Below, piece after piece: positions 1 through 7,600 of a stretch of 7,977 nucleotides of DNA. The DNA comes from CAMYLY01 sp039587215 (GTDB taxonomy: Bacteria > Gemmatimonadota > Gemmatimonadetes > Gemmatimonadales > GWC2-71-9), in the NCBI GenBank assembly GCA_039587215.1, contig JBDHIW010000110.1:1-7977 (forward strand). The letters are read 5' to 3'. The notes under the pieces were generated by a model, which was given only the letters and a program-made list of their open reading frames with translations, was not told the origin of the DNA and did no database searches. Each line of letters starts with the position of its first letter. Positions within the stretch are counted from its first letter, which is position 1. The translations under genes were made by a program, and so were the position numbers.

Positions 1-125
1 TCCCCGTCCACCGTCGGCACGATTCTCGGAAGGGCGATGTCCGGCACCCGGTCCGCGAGGTGGTCGAGCGCGCCGATCTCCATGAGGAACTCGTCCAGCG
101 ACACGGCGGCGCGCAGCGCCGGGGG
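1..125 (-). pseudogene. Inverted fragment resembling the N-terminal part of an APH-type kinase domain
   Basis: Read on the minus strand, the frame opens just after a TGA at 128-126 and stays open to the window edge. From codons near 89 leftwards it gives FLMEIGALDHLADR, then PDIALPRIVPT and VDG. This resembles, from memory, the early part of aminoglycoside-phosphotransferase-like domains (hydroxylysine/ethanolamine kinase type), which sit at the N terminus of APH-M23-aminotransferase fusion proteins. The M23 and aminotransferase parts of such a protein lie on the opposite strand immediately to the right. The plus-strand reading of the same bases is Ser/Arg-rich and looks like a shadow. No convincing start codon is seen: a GTG at 104-102 and an ATG at 83-81 exist but lie inside the resemblance. 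It may be an inverted gene piece, an artefactual join, or an unrelated divergent gene. The match is short and unaligned, so identity is tentative. Confidence 0.42.
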
Positions 126-2259
126 TCACGATGCGCCGTATCTCTCCGTGAGCGAAGCGCCGGCGCTGACGTTGCTCGACCGGCTCGCCGCGACCCACGA
201 GCGGGTGGCGCGCGGCATCTTCCGGTACGCGTGCGGTCTGCCAGCCAGCCCCGCGGGCGCGGCCGTCGCACAATGGCTCGCGGCCCACGGTGCGGACGCG
301 GCCCCCGTCATCGACCCCGATCCCCGCAACGCCACTACCGCCGCCATCGACCTCAGCGTGGAAACGGACACGGTTGCCGACCCCACCGGGGTCACGGGCA
401 CGTCGACCCTGTCCGCACTCGTCGTCGACCTGATGGACCGCGCCGGTGCGACGGTCGGTGTCGGACGCTACGACGAGGCGCGGTGCCTCTACACGTCGGA
501 CGTGTTCGCCCGCGCGCCGGGCGACCGGCACGAGCGCCGGACGGTGCACATCGGCGTCGACCTGTTCCTGCCGGCCGGCACGCCCGTGCACGCACCGTTC
601 GACGGCGTGGTGCGGACGGTCCGAGACAATGCAGGGCACCTCGACTACGGCCCGACGGTCGTGCTCGACCACGCACCGCCGGACGGTCCGCCGTTCTCGA
701 CGCTGTACGGGCACCTGTCGCGAGACGTGCTCACGTCGCTCGCCCCCGGCGACCGCATCGCTCGAGGTGCCGCGTTCGCGGCCTTTGGCACCTTCGAAGA
801 GAACGGGAACTGGCCGCCGCACCTTCACTTCCAGGTGATCGCCGACCTCCTGGACACAGTGGGTGACTTCCCGGGTGTCGCCGCGCCCTCCGAGCGCGAC
901 GTCTGGTGCAGTATCTGCCCGAACCCGACCGCCATGCTCCACCTGCCGGACGACACCCGCGCGCCGCGACCGGACGCATTAGCCCTGCTCGAGCGGCGGC
1001 AGCGCACGATCGTACCGGCACTGAGTCTGCATTACCGCGCACCGCTGCACATCGTGCGCGGGCGCGGTGCCACGCTGTACGACGCCGAGGGGCGCGCCTA
1101 CCTCGACCTCGTGAACAACATCGCCCACGTCGGCCACGCGAACCCCGCGGTCGTCGCGGCGCTGGCACGGCAGGCCGCCGTACTGAACACCAACACGCGC
1201 TACCTCCACGACACGATGCTCCGGTATGCCGAACGCCTGACGGCACTGCTGCCGGACCCGCTGACCGTCTGTGTGTTCGTGAATTCGGGGAGCGAGGCGA
1301 ACGACCTGGCGCTGCGGATGGCGCGCGCCGCGACGGGGGGCACGGGCGTCGTGGTCCTCGACAGCGCGTATCACGGCCACACTGCGGCGCTCATCGACGC
1401 GAGCCCCTACAAGTTCGCGGGTCCGGGCGGCGAGGGACGCCGCACGCACGTCCGGGTGGTTCCGACGCCGGACACGTATCGCGGGCGCCATCGCGATCGC
1501 ACGGATGCCGGCACCGCGTACGCGGCCTACGTCGGGGAGGCCTGCGCCGACCTGCATGCCGCCGGCACGCCGCCCGCCGCGTTCATGGCGGAGAGCCTCG
1601 TGAGCTGCGGCGGCCAGATCGACCCGCCGCCGGGATACCTCGAGGCCGCGTTCGCCCACGCGCGGGACGCCGCCGCACTCACGATCGCGGACGAGGTCCA
1701 GGTGGGCTTCGGGCGGGTCGGATCGCACTGGTGGGGCTTCGAGACCCAGGGAGCGCGTCCCGACATCGTCACCGTCGGCAAGCCCGCCGGCAACGGACAC
1801 CCGCTCGGGGCCGTCGTGACGACGCCGGCCATCGCCGAGACCTTCGCCAACGGCATGGAGTACTTCAACTCGTTCGGCGGCAACCCGGTGTCCTGCGCCG
1901 TCGGCCTCGCGGTCCTCGACGCGATCGAGACGGACGATCTGCGCGGGCACGCCGACCGCGTCGGCATGCGGGCGCTCGAGCGCCTGCGCGCGGTCGCGGC
2001 GCGCCGGCCGCTCATCGGCGACGTTCGCGGCCGGGGGCTCTTCCTCGGCGTGGAATTGGTGCGCGACCCGGAGACTCGTTCGCCCGCGCGCGCGGAAGCG
2101 GCATGGGTGGTCGAGCGCCTACGAGAGCGCGGCATCCTCCTGTCGACGGACGGGCCCGACGACAACGTCCTGAAGATCAAACCGCCGATGGTGGTGGACG
2201 ACGACGCGTTCGAGCGGTTCGCGGGCGAGCTCGACGCTGTGTTGGCGCTGCTGGACTAG
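37..2259 (+). CDS. M23 metallopeptidase / class-III aminotransferase (phospho-lyase-like) fusion, 5' part missing
   Basis: Numbering is from the first ATG at 37, though the frame is open to base 1 and this ATG is not a credible start. Recognisable sequence begins near residue 30 (DAPYLSVSEAP). Residues about 140-290 form an M23 (LytM-like) zinc peptidase domain with all expected residues: H171 and D175 (HIGVD), H226 (YGH), H262 and H264 (HLH). Residues about 325-740 form a class-III PLP aminotransferase fold: GSEAND 418-423, YHGH 445-448, D552 in the DEVQVGFGR motif, and Schiff-base lysine K582. The segment NNIAHVGHANP and the following NTNTRYLHD closely resemble ETNPPL/PHYKPL, which eliminate phosphate from phosphoethanolamine or phosphohydroxylysine rather than transaminate. 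In the related full-length bacterial proteins I recall, an APH kinase comes first, so kinase plus lyase would act in sequence on an amino alcohol. That role is inferred. The role of M23 is unknown; it may bind or trim cell-wall peptide. No signal peptide is visible. The stop is 12 bases from the converging gene. Confidence 0.9.
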   Translation: MSGTRSARWSSAPISMRNSSSDTAARSAGGHDAPYLSVSEAPALTLLDRLAATHERVARGIFRYACGLPASPAGAAVAQWLAAHGADAAPVIDPDPRNATTAAIDLSVETDTVADPTGVTGTSTLSALVVDLMDRAGATVGVGRYDEARCLYTSDVFARAPGDRHERRTVHIGVDLFLPAGTPVHAPFDGVVRTVRDNAGHLDYGPTVVLDHAPPDGPPFSTLYGHLSRDVLTSLAPGDRIARGAAFAAFGTFEENGNWPPHLHFQVIADLLDTVGDFPGVAAPSERDVWCSICPNPTAMLHLPDDTRAPRPDALALLERRQRTIVPALSLHYRAPLHIVRGRGATLYDAEGRAYLDLVNNIAHVGHANPAVVAALARQAAVLNTNTRYLHDTMLRYAERLTALLPDPLTVCVFVNSGSEANDLALRMARAATGGTGVVVLDSAYHGHTAALIDASPYKFAGPGGEGRRTHVRVVPTPDTYRGRHRDRTDAGTAYAAYVGEACADLHAAGTPPAAFMAESLVSCGGQIDPPPGYLEAAFAHARDAAALTIADEVQVGFGRVGSHWWGFETQGARPDIVTVGKPAGNGHPLGAVVTTPAIAETFANGMEYFNSFGGNPVSCAVGLAVLDAIETDDLRGHADRVGMRALERLRAVAARRPLIGDVRGRGLFLGVELVRDPETRSPARAEAAWVVERLRERGILLSTDGPDDNVLKIKPPMVVDDDAFERFAGELDAVLALLD

Positions 2260-2271
2260 GCGGGCACGGGC

Positions 2272-2820
2272 CTATTCGTCGAGCACGGGTCGGTGGTAGG
2301 CCCGCGACGGACGTTCGGAGGGTCGCTTCCGCGCACCGAGAAATCCCCACACGATCGCCGCGACGTACAGCACGACGCCCACGGTGTAGAACGCATCACC
2401 CACCTGCTGGTCGCGCGCGTACCAACCGAGCCGGTCGAGGAGATACACCCAGTCGTGCTCACCACCGCCCACGAGCGGCAGCTCCTGCACCTGCGTGTCC
2501 TTCACGTAGACCGAGATGTTCCAGCAGTTCTGGCCGATCCACCACAGCATGATGGAGGCCCCGTGCCCGTCGCTGCGGCGTAGGAAGTAGACGAGGAACG
2601 TGGTGGGCATCAGCAGCTGCATCAGGGTGCCGCCCGCGAACCCCAGGAACTCGCCGAAGATACCGAAGACGAGGTGGCCCGCCTCGTGGATCGCCAGGTC
2701 GACGTTGTCGAGGAACCCGTACGCGCCGGGGTCTCGCAGGAGAATGAACCCGTAGATTGCGAGTCCCACCGTGACGACCAGCCGCCCATGCGGTCCCAAA
2801 CGCGTCGTCGCCTCGCTCAT
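2272..2820 (-). CDS. Small multi-pass membrane protein with HEAGH motif, M50-like putative metalloprotease
   Basis: Predicted 182-residue membrane protein. I chose the ATG at 2820-2818 because AGGAGG sits five bases upstream; a GTG at 2856 in the same frame would add 12 charged residues that simply translate that ribosome-binding site. A hydrophobic segment lies at about 14-28. HEAGH follows at 45-49, the HExxH zinc motif, leading into a long apolar stretch (about 50-80). Further hydrophobic segments are near 88-96 and 145-162. The tail is basic. A GGGEHDW segment (about 118-124) between the last two hydrophobic parts looks conserved from memory of similar uncharacterised proteins and could supply additional metal ligands. 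The family best fits M50-like site-2-protease relatives, but the usual LDG-type third-ligand motif is not visible and the protein is shorter than most proteases of that class. Substrate unknown. It is last in a three-gene minus-strand group, 39 bases after the amidohydrolase stop. Confidence 0.85.
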   Translation of the reverse strand: MSEATTRLGPHGRLVVTVGLAIYGFILLRDPGAYGFLDNVDLAIHEAGHLVFGIFGEFLGFAGGTLMQLLMPTTFLVYFLRRSDGHGASIMLWWIGQNCWNISVYVKDTQVQELPLVGGGEHDWVYLLDRLGWYARDQQVGDAFYTVGVVLYVAAIVWGFLGARKRPSERPSRAYHRPVLDE

Positions 2821-2825
2821 CACGT

Positions 2826-2831
2826 CCTCCT
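2826..2831 (-). promoter_or_regulatory. Strong Shine-Dalgarno for the HEAGH membrane protein
   Basis: The minus strand reads AGGAGG, then ACGTG, then ATG. This full six-base match with a 5-base spacer decides the start at 2820 over the upstream in-frame GTG at 2856. It is much the best ribosome-binding site in the window, so this last gene may be translated efficiently despite its distal position. Confidence 0.85.
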
Positions 2832-2859
2832 CACGCCGGAGCAGGTCCTCCGGCACTCG

Positions 2860-4569
2860 CTACGGTCGTCGGTACCGCACCTCCCCGCCCACGATCGTGT
2901 ACACGACGTCGGTGGTCAGGATTTCCTCCTCCGGTACCGTCAGAATGTCCTTCGACAGCACGGTGATGTCCGCCAGCTTGCCCGGGGTGAGCGTCCCCTT
3001 GATGTTCTCCTCGAACGCCGCATAGGCCCCGTTGATCGTGTAGGTCTGCAGCGCCTCCGCGCGGGTGAGCCGCTGCTCGGGATAGAACGCCGTGCCGTCC
3101 TTCGTCTTGCGGGTCACCGTGGCGTAGAAACTGGCCAGCGGATCCACGTCTTCCACCGGTGCATCGGTCCCGTTGGTCACGACCGCCCCGGACTCCATGA
3201 GGGTCCGCCACACGTAGGCGCCCTCGCGCGCCCGCTGCTCGCCCAGCCGGGGAACCACCCAGGGAGCATCCGAGGTCGCATGGATCCCCTCCATGGACGC
3301 GATGACTCCGAGGTCCGCAAACCGCGGGATATCGTCCGGGTGGAGATGCTGCGCATGTTCGACCCGCCACCGGCGGTCGGCTTCGGGCGGGTCGTCCCGG
3401 AACGCGCGCTCGAAGATGTCGAGCGTCTCACGGTTCGCGCGGTCGCCGATCGCGTGCACGTTGAGTTGGAAGTCGTGCAGCATCGCGAGTCGAGCCGTCT
3501 CCGTGACGCTTTCGACCGTCGCCGTGTTGAGACCGCGCGATTCGGGCATGTCGCTGTACGGCTCGAGCAGCCAGGCCCCGTGGGGTCCCAGCGCCCCGTC
3601 GATCGACCGCTTGAGCGCGCGGACCGTGAGGTGATGATCGGCGTACCCGACGAGCCGATAGTCGGCGAGCTTCTCGGCGAGCTCGTCGTTCGAGGTCCGG
3701 ATCATCACGTAGAGTCGCACGCCGAGGGCGCCGTCGTCCGCCATCTCCCGCAGCAGATCGACGGTTTCGAAGTCCGACCCGGCATCGTGGAAGCTGGTGA
3801 CGCCCTTGGCGAGCACCTCGTCGATCGCCAGCTCGACGACGCGTCGCGGATCCGTGGGCGCCCTCGCCGTCGCCAACTCGGTCGCGACCCCCAGGAGCCC
3901 CTGCGCGCGCTCGCGGAACGCTCCGGTCGGGTTCCCGTCGGCGTCGCGCACGATCTCTCCACCCTGCGGGTCGGCGGTCGTGCGGTCGATTCCCGCCAAC
4001 TCCATCGCCTTGGCGTTCGCGAACGAGGCGTGCCCGCTCGCATGACGCAGGATCACCGGGTTGTTCGGCGAGACCGCACTCAGGGTCTCGTGGGTCGGGA
4101 GGCCCTCGATGTTGCCCGGGGGCGGCTCGTCCCACTTCTCCTGATGCCAGCCGCGACCCGCAATGAGCTCACCGGCCGGGCGGTCGCCGACGGCCGCCTC
4201 GACCATGCTGACGACCTCGCCCCAGTTCGCGACGTCCATGAGGTTGAGCTGCAGCTGCGCCGTGCCGACGCCCGTGAAGTGGCCGTGGCTCTCGACGAAT
4301 CCGGGGATGGCCAGCTGCCCGTCCAGATCGATGACCTCGGTGGCCCGGCCGATGTACGCGGCAATCTCGCGATCGCTCCCGACGGCGAGGATCGAGTCAC
4401 CTGCGACGGCGATCGCCTCCGCCTCCGGCAGCGCGTCGTCGACCGTCACGACCTTGCCGTTCCGAAGGACGAGATCCGCAGCGACGTCGGGTTCCGCGGC
4501 ACAGGCCGCAAGAACGAGAAGGACGAGCACTGCGACGACCGGGTGCGACCGGAGGAACGCGGCAGACAT
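2860..4569 (-). CDS. Lipoprotein amidohydrolase, family 3 (YtcJ-like metal-dependent hydrolase)
   Basis: Predicted 569-residue hydrolase with a lipoprotein signal: R7, an apolar core 11-21 and lipobox LAAC with the lipidated cysteine at C23. It should be exported and membrane-anchored. Residues about 30-85 give the N-terminal beta-sandwich strands (DLVLRNGKVVTVDD). The TIM-barrel metal site follows: H95 and H97 in GFVESHGHF, K320 in ALKRSIDGALG (the likely carboxylated lysine), H372 in NVHAIGDRAN, H405 in VEHAQHLHPDD and D469 in NGTDAPVEDVDP. The C terminus has the usual LTPGKLADITVL closing strand. This set and the length fit Amidohydro_3 proteins such as YtcJ and N-substituted formamide deformylase; the substrate, probably an N-acyl or cyclic amide, cannot be told. 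The start is uncertain: a TTG at 4587 in frame adds six residues, but ATG 4569 puts the signal peptide at a normal position. Neither has a strong Shine-Dalgarno. It follows the Asp-box protein gene by about 95 bases and precedes the HEAGH gene by 39. Confidence 0.92.
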   Translation of the reverse strand: MSAAFLRSHPVVAVLVLLVLAACAAEPDVAADLVLRNGKVVTVDDALPEAEAIAVAGDSILAVGSDREIAAYIGRATEVIDLDGQLAIPGFVESHGHFTGVGTAQLQLNLMDVANWGEVVSMVEAAVGDRPAGELIAGRGWHQEKWDEPPPGNIEGLPTHETLSAVSPNNPVILRHASGHASFANAKAMELAGIDRTTADPQGGEIVRDADGNPTGAFRERAQGLLGVATELATARAPTDPRRVVELAIDEVLAKGVTSFHDAGSDFETVDLLREMADDGALGVRLYVMIRTSNDELAEKLADYRLVGYADHHLTVRALKRSIDGALGPHGAWLLEPYSDMPESRGLNTATVESVTETARLAMLHDFQLNVHAIGDRANRETLDIFERAFRDDPPEADRRWRVEHAQHLHPDDIPRFADLGVIASMEGIHATSDAPWVVPRLGEQRAREGAYVWRTLMESGAVVTNGTDAPVEDVDPLASFYATVTRKTKDGTAFYPEQRLTRAEALQTYTINGAYAAFEENIKGTLTPGKLADITVLSKDILTVPEEEILTTDVVYTIVGGEVRYRRP

Positions 4570-4664
4570 GACGACTCTCACGGGCAAAAGGGCAGTCGAT
4601 GAATAATGCCCGGACGCCCGCCGCCGCGCGAGGCGGCAGTCGCCGGCCCGCCGCCCCGCCCGGG
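4570..4664. other. Intergenic gap between Asp-box protein and amidohydrolase genes
   Basis: About 95 bases between two minus-strand genes. It contains a GC-only inverted repeat, GCCGCC at 4620-4625 and GGCGGC at 4632-4637 with a 6-base loop, and a small AT-richer patch around 4600-4608 nearer the amidohydrolase. The hairpin has no T-run after it in the direction of transcription, so I do not call it a terminator. It could weaken read-through or be chance in GC-rich DNA. The AT patch could be part of a promoter for the amidohydrolase, but no convincing -35/-10 pair was seen. Confidence 0.3.
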
Positions 4665-7600
4665 CTACGGCCGCCGCGGAACTTCCACGGCGGCCCCGGG
4701 ATCGGGACGAACCCCCTCCTCGTTCAAGCGCCGATACAGGGCCGGGAGCTGTTCCTCGATCACCGCATTCAGGCGTTCAACCAAGGCCGGGACGCGCTCC
4801 CACAGATCCGCGATCTCCCACTGCTGATCCTCGGTCGGCAGGACATTGGCGCCGTCCATGCGCCCGACGAGGCGCAGCGACCGCTCTCCCCGCCGCACGG
4901 CGCTCGCCAGCGAATCGAGTTCCGCCTGCACGGAATCGCGCGCCGCGGTGAGATCCTCCGGCCAGTTTCCCTTTCGCAGGAGATCTCCCACGTCGCGCAG
5001 GTCGCTTTGGAGCCGTTCGACCTTCCCGCCGGCCGCACGGAGCGGCCTAGCGAGCCGATACGCATCGAGAATCAGCTCCTGCCGGTGCTGCCGGTCGGCC
5101 GAGGCGAGTGTGCGGCGCGGGTCGGCCCGTACCTCGATCGCAACGGAGGCGTCCAGCGAATCACCCGCGAACTGCGCCGTGTAGGTCCCCGGAAGCACGC
5201 GCGGGCCCTGCGGCGGGCCACCAAATCCACGCCGCGCACCAGGCTGCCGCGGCGGAGGCTCATACCGGAAGTCCCACACGAGCTCGTTCACCCCTACCCC
5301 CGCCGGTCCGGTCAGGCGGCGCACCACCTCACCGTCCGACCCGACGATCTCGATCTCCGTCGTCGCGGCAGAGTCGCCCGCCGTGGCCCCGGCCGGTAGG
5401 AAGTACCGGATGCGGACGGCGACCGGCGGATTGTCCGCCGCGTATGTCGCGCCCGGGAACGGCCAGTCGCCCTGGAGCGACCACATCACACCCGGACGTA
5501 CGGAGAAGAACGCAGGCTGCGTCGGCACGCCCGCGCGGGCCAGCGCCTCGAACGGCGCGAGATCTTCGAGAATCCACACGCTACGTCCGTGGGTGCCGAG
5601 CACGAGGTCGTTGTCCCGGGGGTGAATCTGCATGTCGTCCACCGGCACCGTCGGCAGCCCGTGACGCAGACGACTCCACGTGTCGCCGCGGTCGACGCTC
5701 ACGTACGCCCCCACCTCGTTCCCGACGAAGAGCAGCCCTTCGGTGCGGTGGTGTTCGACGATGACGTTGACGGACCACCCGTCCGGCAAGCCGTCGTCGA
5801 TCCGGCGCCACCGGCGTCCGTAGTCCTCGCTCACGTACACGTACGCGGCGTAGTCGTCGTTCCGATGGCCGTCGAACGTCGCGTAGACCCGACCCTCGGC
5901 ATGACGGGATGCGACCAGGCGGCTCACGTACGTGCGCTCCGGCAGGCCGGGGATGCGCGCAGCCACGCTCTCCCAGGTCGCCCCCTCGTCCCGGCTCACC
6001 TGGACGTTGCCGTCATCCGTGCCCACGTACAGGACGGTCGGCGTAAACGGCGACTCGGTCACGGTCGTGATGTTGCCGTAGCTGCCGATGCCGTCGTGCG
6101 GCGAGAAGGCGGAATCCGCCCCGGCCACGCCCATGATCGACAAGGTGTCGCGGTCGATCCGTCTGGTGAGATCCGGCCCGACCTCCTCCCAGCGATGGCC
6201 GCGATCGCGCGAACGCATGAGGTAGTTGGCACCGACGTACACCGTGGCCGGATCGTGATGAGACAGCACGATCGGGGTGTTCCAATTGAAACGGTACGCC
6301 TTGCTCGTGTCACCGTCGGCGCGCGACTCCGCAATGGGGCGGAGGTACACCCGCTCGCCCGTCGTCACGTCGTAGCGCCCGACGTTCCCGTTCTGCGATT
6401 CCGTAAACACGATGGTGTGGTCGGTGGGGTCGATCACGTTGTAGAACCCGTCGCCCATCCACACTTCGTACCAGTCCTGGTTGCGGACGCCATGGATGTT
6501 GAGCGTGCGGTTCGGGGCGCACCAGTTGTCGTTGTCCTGGAGTCCGCCGCACACGTAATACGGGTCCCGCATGTCCAGGCCGATCTGGTAGAACTGGCCG
6601 ATCGGGAGGTTGTCGAACATCCGCCACGACGCGGATCCGTCCCAGCTCGCGGCGACCCCGCCGTCGCTCCAGAGGAGCAGGTGGTCGGCGTCCGCTGGAT
6701 TGATCCAGAGCGCATGGTGGTCCACGTGGATCCGTTCGGCCCCGTCGTCCCGGAAAGTCCGGCCCGCATCGTCGGACACGAGAAGACGCGAACCCAGCAC
6801 ATACACGCGATCGGGATTCGACGGGTCGATCCGAATCTGACTGTAGTACATCGGCCGCGGGTTCGTGGTGCTCATGCGCTCCCATGTGGCGCCGCGATCG
6901 AGCGAGCGAAAGACGCCGCCGCGCTCGATGCGCCCGCCGCCAAACCCACTCGCCGGATCGCGACGGTCGGCCTCGACGATGGCGTACACCCTGTTGCCGT
7001 CGTGCCGGTAGACGTCGATCCCGATGCGACCGAGGTCGCCGTCCGGCAACCCGCCACCGAGCTTGCGCCACGTCGCTCCCCCGTCATGCGTTTGGAACAG
7101 TCCGCTGCCGGGCCCGCCCCCGTTGAAGCCCCAGCCCGTCCGCCGGCGCTGATACATGGCGGCGTACAGTGTGCGGGGGTCCTGCGGATCCATGGCCAGA
7201 TCGATGGCGCCCGTATGCTCGTCGACGTACAGCACCCGATCCCACGTCGAGCCGCCGTCCGTCGTCCGGAACACGCCGCGCTCGGTATTCGGCCCCCACA
7301 GATGACCGACCGCGGCGACGTACACGACCTCCGGATCGGTGGGGTGAATGACGATCCGCGCGATGTGGCGCGTGTCCTCGAGCCCCATGTGGTCCCAGGT
7401 TCGGCCCGCGTCCCGCGACCGATACACCCCGTTCCCCCAGGGGGAGGACTGCCGGTTCTGCGGTTCGCCCGTCCCGACCCACACGACGTTCGGATTGGAC
7501 GGCGCGAGCGTGACGTCGCCGATCGACGCGGTCGGCTGATCGTCGAAGAGCGGCGTCCACGTGGTCCCGTGGCTCTCCGTCTTCCACAGCCCGCCGCTGG

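Noticed and set aside
979..1950. 323-codon minus-strand frame opposite the aminotransferase
   Set aside because: It is antisense to the PLP-binding motifs, which are clearly the real coding sequence; no recognisable domain is present.
2267..2304. 8-bp inverted repeat CGGGCCTA / TAGGCCCG across the convergent gene ends, possible bidirectional terminator
   Set aside because: The loop is 22 bases, no T-run follows on either strand, and most of it lies inside the last codons of the HEAGH gene. It may still matter, but the support is too thin to call.
906..2552. 548-codon plus-strand frame overlapping the aminotransferase
   Set aside because: It is Arg/Pro/Gly-dominated with no motifs, runs through the end of one gene and into the antisense of the next, and is a typical shadow frame.
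2821..2856. GTG at 2856 as the start of the HEAGH protein
   Set aside because: The extra 12 codons are mostly the Shine-Dalgarno region of the better ATG at 2820; there is no separate ribosome-binding site for the GTG.
2674..4602. 642-codon open frame on the plus strand opposite the amidohydrolase
   Set aside because: It is the antisense of a gene with a full set of family motifs. It is rich in Arg, Val and Asp, resembles no family I know, and is explained by GC-rich codon use with wobble positions facing each other.
4620..4637. GCCGCC/GGCGGC hairpin between the Asp-box and amidohydrolase genes as a terminator
   Set aside because: The stem is only 6 bp with no T-run, and such repeats are expected by chance in this GC-rich spacer.
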